Assembly (NCBI RefSeq): GCF_034057115.1
Contig: NZ_CP139195.1
Coordinates: 2,542,001 to 2,606,000 of the forward strand
Source: Pseudomonas sp. AN-1
GTDB taxonomy: Bacteria; Pseudomonadota; Gammaproteobacteria; Pseudomonadales; Pseudomonadaceae
Reading direction: 5' to 3'
Length of the DNA stretch: 64,000 nucleotides
The position numbers and the translations under genes were made by a program. Below, piece after piece: positions 59,540-64,000 of this stretch (within the stretch, counting starts at the first letter, position 1; each line of letters begins with the position of its first letter). Below the pieces are notes generated by a model. The model was given only the letters and a program-made list of their open reading frames with translations. It ran no database searches and was not told the origin of the DNA.

Positions 59540-59657
59540 GGTATCAACAAACGACCGTTTTTCGATACCGAAAAAATCAGGCCCGAAAAGGTATCAACAA
59601 ATATGGGTTTACAGGCTGTTGATACCAATGCACAATGATCCCACCTTAGTTGATACC
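59540..59657. promoter_or_regulatory. Five GGTATCAA half-sites (res/operator) before the recombinase
   Basis: GGTATCAACAAA at 59540 and 59590, and inverted TCGATACC or TTGATACC ending at 59579, 59626 and 59657. They form two inverted pairs spanning 40 and 37 bp plus one extra half-site, ending 14 bases before the recombinase ATG. Resolvase/invertase genes are typically preceded by such multi-subsite res regions, which also autoregulate the gene. Confidence 0.7.
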
Positions 59658-59671
59658 AGCAGGCGGCAACC

Positions 59672-60229
59672 ATGAATCGAGTCTTCGCATACGGGCGCGT
59701 TTCCACCCTGGAGCAGTCCACGGACAACCAGCTGGTTGCCCTGCAACAGAAGGGCTTCGATATTCAGCCGCACCGCTGGTTCGCCGAGCAGGTGTCTGGC
59801 GGGGTTCCGGCTCTGCAGCGCCCGGAGTTCTCCCGCATGGCCGACCGGATGGAAGCCGGCGACGTGCTCGTGGTGCTCAAGCTCGACCGCCTGGGCCGCG
59901 ACGTGCAAGACGTGCTGGCCACCATCGAGGAACTGGCCGCGCGCAAGATCCACGTCCGCAGCCTCGACCTCGATGGCGTGGACCTGACCAGCGCCGCCGG
60001 CAAGCTGCAGCTCACAGTGCTGGCTGCCGTGGCCGCCTTCGAGCGTGACCGGATCAGGGAGCGCACCAAAGAAGGCTTGGCCCGCACCTCGAAGAAAGGC
60101 GGACGCCCCGAGGCGCTGGAAACCACCAAGGCGGTGCAGGCCTGCAGGGCCAAGGGCCTGACCCAGAGCCAAGCCGCCGCCGAGCTGGGCATGAGCCTGC
60201 CCACCATCAAGCGCCACTGGAACAAGTAG
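59672..60229 (+). CDS. Serine recombinase (resolvase/invertase family)
   Basis: 185 residues. The catalytic Ser is in AYGRVSTLEQSTDNQ (Ser11), the conserved Arg region in VVLKLDRLGRDVQDVL, and the helix E region in LQLTVLAAVAAFERDRIRERTKEGLA. C-terminal HTH (GLTQSQAAAELGMSLPTIKRHWNK). Small, resolvase-size, so a multimer resolvase or invertase for the island rather than a large integrase. Adjacent GGTATCAA sites are its likely substrate. Confidence 0.9.
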   Translation: MNRVFAYGRVSTLEQSTDNQLVALQQKGFDIQPHRWFAEQVSGGVPALQRPEFSRMADRMEAGDVLVVLKLDRLGRDVQDVLATIEELAARKIHVRSLDLDGVDLTSAAGKLQLTVLAAVAAFERDRIRERTKEGLARTSKKGGRPEALETTKAVQACRAKGLTQSQAAAELGMSLPTIKRHWNK

Positions 60230-60361
60230 GCGACCAGCGCCAGCCCCGCCGCCGGGCTGGCGCCTGACCAGACCAGCAGCCGCCCGCCGTCACACTCCCC
60301 GCCGCCCCTCGGCTCAACACAGCAGCGCCCCGCCTTTCGCCTGCTGGCCTGGGGTTGTCGT

Positions 60362-60948
60362 GGGCGTTCCTGCTGCTGGCGCCAGCCCGACCAGCTGGCG
60401 CGCGCCCCGAGGCTAGCCCGCGCACCGGTTGCCCGGCCTGGCGATCTGCTGAGCCTGGCCAGCAGGCGGACCAGCTGGCACCCGGCCTGCTCGATGCCGG
60501 CCAGCACCTGGAGCGCCAGCCCCGAGCAACGGCACCAGCGGGCCAGCGCCTGCCCTTGCCTGATGGCCTGGGGCTGCCTGGGCGTTCCTGCTGCTGGCGC
60601 CAGCCCGACCAGCTGGCGCGCGCCCCGAGGCCAGCCCGCGCACCGGTTGCCCGGCCTGGGCGCCCTGCGCCTGCTCCCCGTTGCCGCCCTGGCGATCTGC
60701 TGAGCCTGGCCAGCAGGCGGACCAGCTGGCGCCCGGCCTGCTCGATGCCGGCCAGCACCTGGAGCGCCAGCCCCGAGCAACGGCACCAGCGGGCCAGCGC
60801 CTGCCCTTGCCTGATGGCCTGGGGCTGCCTGGGCGCTCCTGCTGCTGGCGCCAGCCCGACCAGCTGGCGCGCGCCCCGAGGCCAGGCCGCGCACCGGTTG
60901 CCCGGCCTGGGCGCCCTGCGCCTGGCCAGCAGGCGGAACAGCTGGCGC
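60362..60948. repeat. Long tandem repeat, about 2.4 copies of 218/251 bp
   Basis: Units start at 60362, 60580 and 60831 with GGGCG(T/C)TCCTGCTGCTGG. The first is 218 bp, the second 251 bp with a 33-bp insertion (about 60659-60691), the third partial. Identity between units is above 95% apart from that insertion. The sequence is dense in CCAGCTGGCGC-type palindromes. Open frames cross it on both strands but shift between units. Non-coding or decayed, between the recombinase and the right iteron locus. Confidence 0.8.
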
Positions 60949-61027
60949 CGCTACTCGATACCTGCCGCCAGTGCTGGGCATCATGCCTGCCGCCTGCGAG
61001 CACGCGCACAGCCAAACACGCTGTATC

Positions 61028-61225
61028 CCACGGCTGGCGCGGGTTTGCGGCCTGTTCGCCGATCCGTTGAGCCCCCCGAAAGCGGAACACCTGGAACACC
61101 TTGGAACACGCAGGAACAGAATCGGTGTTCCGGCTGGCGCCTGCCGTGAAACCATTATAAATCAATGACTTACGTAAAGGCGGAACACCGGAACACGTGG
61201 AACATGCAAAAACCAGCCGGTACGG
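61028..61225 (-). repeat. Right iteron locus (198 bp), inverted copy
   Basis: Same layout as 49541-49738 on the opposite strand: GGAACAC at 61084, 61093, 61103, 61182 and 61190, GGAACAG at 61113, GGAACAT at 61199 and one inverted GTGTTCC at 61125, around the same ATTGATTTATAA core. The copies have diverged outside the iterons while iteron positions are kept, a sign of functional constraint. Confidence 0.7.
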
Positions 61226-61828
61226 ATAAGGACACCCCAGCACCCCGGCAGGGGGCAGGCCGACAGCGAACTGATTCCATTCCGTGCGATGCCGCGCCCA
61301 AGCCATGAGCAGCGGCCTGTGATTGGCTGCCAGCAGGTAGGGGGGTGTAAAACCTCGGGCCGTTGGAGGTCCCGAACGACGTAGGGAGCCATGCGCCCCC
61401 ACGCGACGAAATTTCATATAGGGGGGGGTCGAAAGTGCACCGGGGACCCTGGGAACTTGGCACCTGCACGGGTAATTCGAGCCCCGCCCGCGCGGCAGCG
61501 GCTGAACCTGGAAGTTAGTGAACTGGTGAAGTCGGTTAACTGGTGAAATCCAGACGCCTGTCATGAACCCAGCTCATGCACCAAGGCGGGTCCTCCCGGC
61601 TACCCCCACCCCTACACGGGTAATTCGAGCCTCGTTTTTCCTCTAGCTGTGGTGGCGCCTGGCATGTCCGTCTTTCCATCCGGCCAGCAGCCCGCCCAGT
61701 TGCCCACCTGCCGGCCCCCTGGTGCGGGTCCTTCCCGGCTTGGCCAGCACCTACGGCGACGTGGACCGCAAAATTTTTGCAGACGCGCCAGCACATAGGG
61801 GGTTCCGCTTCCGGCCTGCCCTCGGCTA
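61226..61828. other. Gene-free right end of the island
   Basis: About 600 bases with no convincing gene. Contains a G8 run in an AT-rich context (AAATTTCATATAGGGG…, about 61409-61428), the 20-bp direct repeat CACGGGTAATTCGAGCCNCG at 61467-61486 and 61615-61634, and AACTGGTGAA twice (61521, 61538). The mixture resembles DNA-packaging (cos) or other cis-acting phage regions, but this is only a resemblance. Confidence 0.45.
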
Positions 61829-61847
61829 TGTATGCCTCTGTGTATGC
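61829..61847. repeat. Right copy of the 19-bp terminal direct repeat
   Basis: TGTATGCCTCTGTGTATGC, one mismatch to 48237-48255. It lies 52 bases inside the right attachment site; probable integrase arm site. Confidence 0.7.
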
Positions 61848-61899
61848 CTGCGACACATGACCAAGCCGAACCCCTTGCAACAGCTGGCCAACAGGGGCA

Positions 61900-61926
61900 G
61901 GTTCAAACGACTGCGTACCACCAAAT
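61900..61926 (+). other. Right attachment site
   Basis: GGTTCAAACGACTGCGTACC followed by ACCAAAT aligns with the tRNA-Met T-arm to CCA-AAAT, with one deleted G and a few substitutions. It is directly followed by a tRNA-type terminator, consistent with the host side of the original insertion site. Confidence 0.7.
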
Positions 61927-61930
61927 TCCG

Positions 61931-61962
61931 AAAAGGGCCTGCAGCGATGCAGGCCCTTTTTT
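61931..61962 (+). terminator. Probable original terminator of tRNA-Met
   Basis: AAAAGGGCCTGCA-GCGA-TGCAGGCCCTTTT, a 13-bp perfect stem with a GNRA-type loop and T6. With the island removed it would lie a few bases after the tRNA-Met CCA end. Confidence 0.85.
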
Positions 61963-62043
61963 CGTTTGTCTGCGCCATGCCCTGCCGGCTACGCTGGGCG
62001 GACCCCGAAGGACCCGGGGGTACCGTACAGGCCAGGAGGCCGC

Positions 62044-62523
62044 ATGCACACTGACCGCACCCCACCGTTCACCGTCCCCTGCAGGTACAGCCTGGGACCT
62101 CTGCTCGCCCTGCTCCTCATCGCCGGACCGGCGGCCGCTGGAGCCACGACGCCCGCCGGCGAAGTGCCGGCGCGCCAGACCGAGTTCAACGAGAACAACT
62201 ACCGCCCGCGGGAAATCGTCAACCGCCTGCCTCCACCGCCGTCCATCGCGAAGCCCAAGCGCAGCCCGGCACCGGCCAAGGCGGTCACCCGCTCGGCCAA
62301 GTGGACGTGGAAGAGCCGGCAGACCGTCGAGCGTGGCACCTTCAAGTGGCGCGAGCGCAACGGGCGCATCGACAACGCCAGCGTGTGCATGAACGAGAAG
62401 CCCGGCTCGCTGCGCTACCGCGACTGCCGGCGCGGGGCCAAGGTGGCCTTCGCCAGACTGTGCCGGGAGCGCCGCGATCCGGCCGCCTGCCACGCGCAGA
62501 ACAACTACTCGCCGCTGCGCTGA
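62044..62523 (+). CDS. Small secreted hypothetical protein
   Basis: 159 residues. N-terminal signal or anchor (CRYSLGPLLALLLIAGPAAAGA), then a proline/lysine-rich basic region and a compact C-terminal part with four Cys (ASVCMNEKPGSLRYRDCRRGAKVAFARLCRERRDPAACHAQNNYSPLR) likely forming two disulfides. Not recognised. First host gene right of the island. Its 3' end overlaps the convergent EamA gene by 19 bases. Confidence 0.65.
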   Translation: MHTDRTPPFTVPCRYSLGPLLALLLIAGPAAAGATTPAGEVPARQTEFNENNYRPREIVNRLPPPPSIAKPKRSPAPAKAVTRSAKWTWKSRQTVERGTFKWRERNGRIDNASVCMNEKPGSLRYRDCRRGAKVAFARLCRERRDPAACHAQNNYSPLR

Positions 62524-63422
62524 ACGCTCGGCGCCGGACGGGTGGCCAGCAGCAGGCCGGCGAAGATCAGCGCCCCGCCCAGCCAGTGGTAGAAGGCCAG
62601 CCGCTCGTCGAGCAGCAGCCAGGCCAGCAGTGCGGCGAACACCGGCATCAGGTAGCTGAACAGCGAGGCGCGCGCCGCACCGAGCACCTTGAGGCCGTGG
62701 TTCCAGGTCAGGTAGGCGAGCAGCGAGGCGAACAACGCGGTATAGCCGATGGCGCCGAGGGTCGCCGGCGTCGGCGCGAAGCCGCCGACACGGACCAGCT
62801 CGGCCAGGTAGAACGGCAGCATCAGCACCAAACCGAACAGGATCATCACCCCGAGCAGCGGCAGCGGCGCCAGCCCCAGGCGTGCGCCCCACAGGCGCAT
62901 CAGCAGCGAATACAGCGCCCAGGCGGCCACCGCCAGCAGCATGATCAGGTCGCCGCGGTAGAAGTCGAGGGCGCGGAAGGTCGCCAGCTCGCCGCGGCCG
63001 ATCAGCAGCAGCAGGCCGCCGGCGGCCACCGCCATGCCGAACCAAGCGCGCCGCGCCGGCCATTCGCCGAGCAGCAGGCCGGCGCCGAGGAAGGTGGCCA
63101 GCGGCAGGCAGGTGTTGAGCAGGGTGATGTTGATCGCCGAGGTGCTGTGCGCGGCGTGGTAGAGCAGCGAGTTGTAGCTGGCGATGCCCAGCCCGGCGAC
63201 CAGCCACAGCCGCCAGCCAGCCGCGCGCACCACGGCCCGCTGCCGCCACAGGGCGGGGGCGACGAAGGGCAGCAGGATGGCCAGCGCCAGCGACCAGCGC
63301 CAGAACGCCAGCGCCATCGGCGGGATGCTGTCGGCCACCGCACGCGCCACCAGCGCATTGCCGGCCCAGCACAGGCAGGACAGCACCAGCCCGCCGGCCG
63401 CCCAGCCGTGACGCAGATTCAT
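62505..63422 (-). CDS. EamA-family transporter (DMT superfamily)
   Basis: 305 residues with ten predicted membrane helices in two EamA repeats (CLCWAGNALVARAVADSIPPMALAFWRW…; LLAVAAWALYSLLMRLWGARLG…). Inner-membrane exporter or permease of unknown substrate. ALLAWLLLDERLAFYHWLGGALIFAGLLL is the typical EamA end. Confidence 0.88.
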   Translation of the reverse strand: MNLRHGWAAGGLVLSCLCWAGNALVARAVADSIPPMALAFWRWSLALAILLPFVAPALWRQRAVVRAAGWRLWLVAGLGIASYNSLLYHAAHSTSAINITLLNTCLPLATFLGAGLLLGEWPARRAWFGMAVAAGGLLLLIGRGELATFRALDFYRGDLIMLLAVAAWALYSLLMRLWGARLGLAPLPLLGVMILFGLVLMLPFYLAELVRVGGFAPTPATLGAIGYTALFASLLAYLTWNHGLKVLGAARASLFSYLMPVFAALLAWLLLDERLAFYHWLGGALIFAGLLLATRPAPSVQRSGE

Positions 63423-63581
63423 CGCCGGCCCTTCCCGCAGGAAAACGGCGACGCGATGGGCGAACGGGCGATGGACATGGGCAACTCCTTGCAGGCCAGC
63501 GCGGCACCATACGTAGCCCCGGCCCCGCTTGGCAAGCCTGTGCCAGAGCCGCTGCCAGGCGCCGGACCATCGCCGGCGAGA

Positions 63582-64000
63582 TCAGCCTAGGGCGAGGACC
63601 TCCTCGGCCGCCCGTTCGCCGGCTTCCACCGCCCCCTCGAGACTGCCGGGCCAGCGCGCGGCAAGATCGGCACCGGCGAAGTGCACCCGCCCCAGCGGAC
63701 GCCGCAGCAGGGCGGCCTGCAGGCTCCAGCCGCCGGCGGGCCAGTTCGCTGCGGCGCTGCGCAGGAAAGGCTCCTCGCCCCAGTCCTGCAGCAGGCACTC
63801 CAGAGGCGTGCGGGCCGCCTCGCCAAGCAGCCCGGCCAGGCCCTCCAGCAGGCGTACGCCGCGCGCCGGCTCTGTCAGGGCGGCCAGTCGCCGCGCCCAC
63901 TCGCCGCTCAGGTGCACCCGCAGGGCGCCCTCGCCTGCGCGCACGGGCGGCATCTCGACGATCAGCCATCCGGCGTGACGGGCAGGCAACTCGATCCGCG
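63582..64000 (-). CDS. Flavin amine oxidase, C-terminal part (runs off the window)
   Basis: About 139 residues of the C-terminus; the start lies beyond base 64000. Ends in LGRVHFAGADLAARWPGSLEGAVEAGERAAEEVLALG, the FAD-contact segment of monoamine-oxidase-like proteins, where HFAGAD replaces the usual F-A-G-T/D-E. LLQDWGEEPFLRSAAANWPAGG is also typical (WxxxP…G). Substrate cannot be judged from this part. Confidence 0.8.
   Translation of the reverse strand, partial: RIELPARHAGWLIVEMPPVRAGEGALRVHLSGEWARRLAALTEPARGVRLLEGLAGLLGEAARTPLECLLQDWGEEPFLRSAAANWPAGGWSLQAALLRRPLGRVHFAGADLAARWPGSLEGAVEAGERAAEEVLALG

Larger units (their letters stand above)
48097..61926 (+). mobile_element. Integrated island in tRNA-Met (P4-like satellite or replicating island)
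   Basis: About 13.8 kb between the tRNA-Met 3' end (GGTTCAAGTCCCTGCG...CACCAAAT, 48097-48124) and an imperfect copy at 61900-61926 (GGTTCAAACGACTGCG...CACCAAAT). The integrase lies directly inside the left end. Contents: integrase, AlpA-type proteins, KilA-N protein, ORFan chain, TOPRIM-helicase protein, serine recombinase, C4-type RNA and several repeat arrays. Most genes inside have no named function, whereas flanking genes are core Pseudomonas genes. No structural phage, conjugation, resistance or metabolic genes seen. Confidence 0.85.

Noticed and set aside
60362-60948. Tandem repeats as duplicated insertion sequence ends
   Set aside because: No terminal inverted repeats, no transposase and no target duplication; units are head to tail.

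Overview
This is a high-GC chromosomal segment of a Pseudomonas, probably from the P. aeruginosa / alcaligenes / mendocina side of the genus. The evidence is the gene order. A block with ndh, clpB, pgeF, rluD, bamD, pilSR is followed by hemH, yfcH, phrB, pagL, murI, moeB, prmC, prfA, hemA, a TPR lipoprotein, lolB, ispE, tRNA-Gln, prs, rplY, pth and ychF. This follows the order I remember for P. aeruginosa, with stretches missing: no minor pilin genes follow pilR, and no MerR gene sits beside phrB. The organism call rests on family recognition and synteny, not on a database search.

Layout of the core. 1-4.2 kb: ribosome rescue factor ArfA with an in-gene RNase III-type hairpin, a three-gene overlapping operon (GNAT, periplasmic protein, CbiM-like permease), small conserved pseudomonad proteins and NDH-2. 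4.28-4.53 kb: tRNA-Lys, -Pro and -Asn. 4.7-17.7 kb: DUF1631 protein, ClpB with a heat-shock promoter, RluD/PgeF, BamD, NadE, PilS/PilR. 18-24.7 kb: GdhA, a regulator with a degenerate receiver domain, copper chaperone/CueR, a lytic transglycosylase, ferrochelatase. 24.7-28.6 kb: a probably light-regulated group (FAD oxidoreductase, DUF523/YbgA protein, photolyase) with TGTACA operator repeats. 28.6-41 kb: outer-membrane, cell-wall, release-factor, haem, isoprenoid and translation genes. 41.2-47.9 kb: a self-contained arginine/ornithine module (ornithine cyclodeaminase, arginase, polar amino-acid ABC transporter, two Lrp/AsnC regulators).

An integrated element of about 13.8 kb (48.10-61.93 kb) sits in the 3' end of a tRNA-Met gene. 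Its right end carries an imperfect copy of the tRNA 3' end next to what is probably the tRNA's original terminator. It encodes a P4-type integrase, AlpA/excisionase-like DNA-binding proteins, a KilA-N protein, a chain of tiny overlapping ORFans, a TOPRIM-helicase (DUF927) replication protein and a serine recombinase. No capsid, terminase, conjugation or cargo gene is recognisable.

The element's non-coding DNA is unusually rich. It holds a C4/CI-type antisense RNA whose loop matches both an upstream attenuator and the ribosome binding site of the next gene. Two inverted 198-bp copies of an iteron locus lie 11 kb apart, like ori and crr of satellite phage P4. There is also a ten-unit 11-bp tandem array, operator or res-like GGTATCAA sites before the recombinase, and 218/251-bp tandem repeats. 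The simplest reading is a replicating, P4-like phage satellite or plasmid-like island of Pseudomonas with no known packaging genes. Right of it are a small secreted protein, an EamA transporter and the C-terminal end of a flavin amine oxidase that runs off the window.
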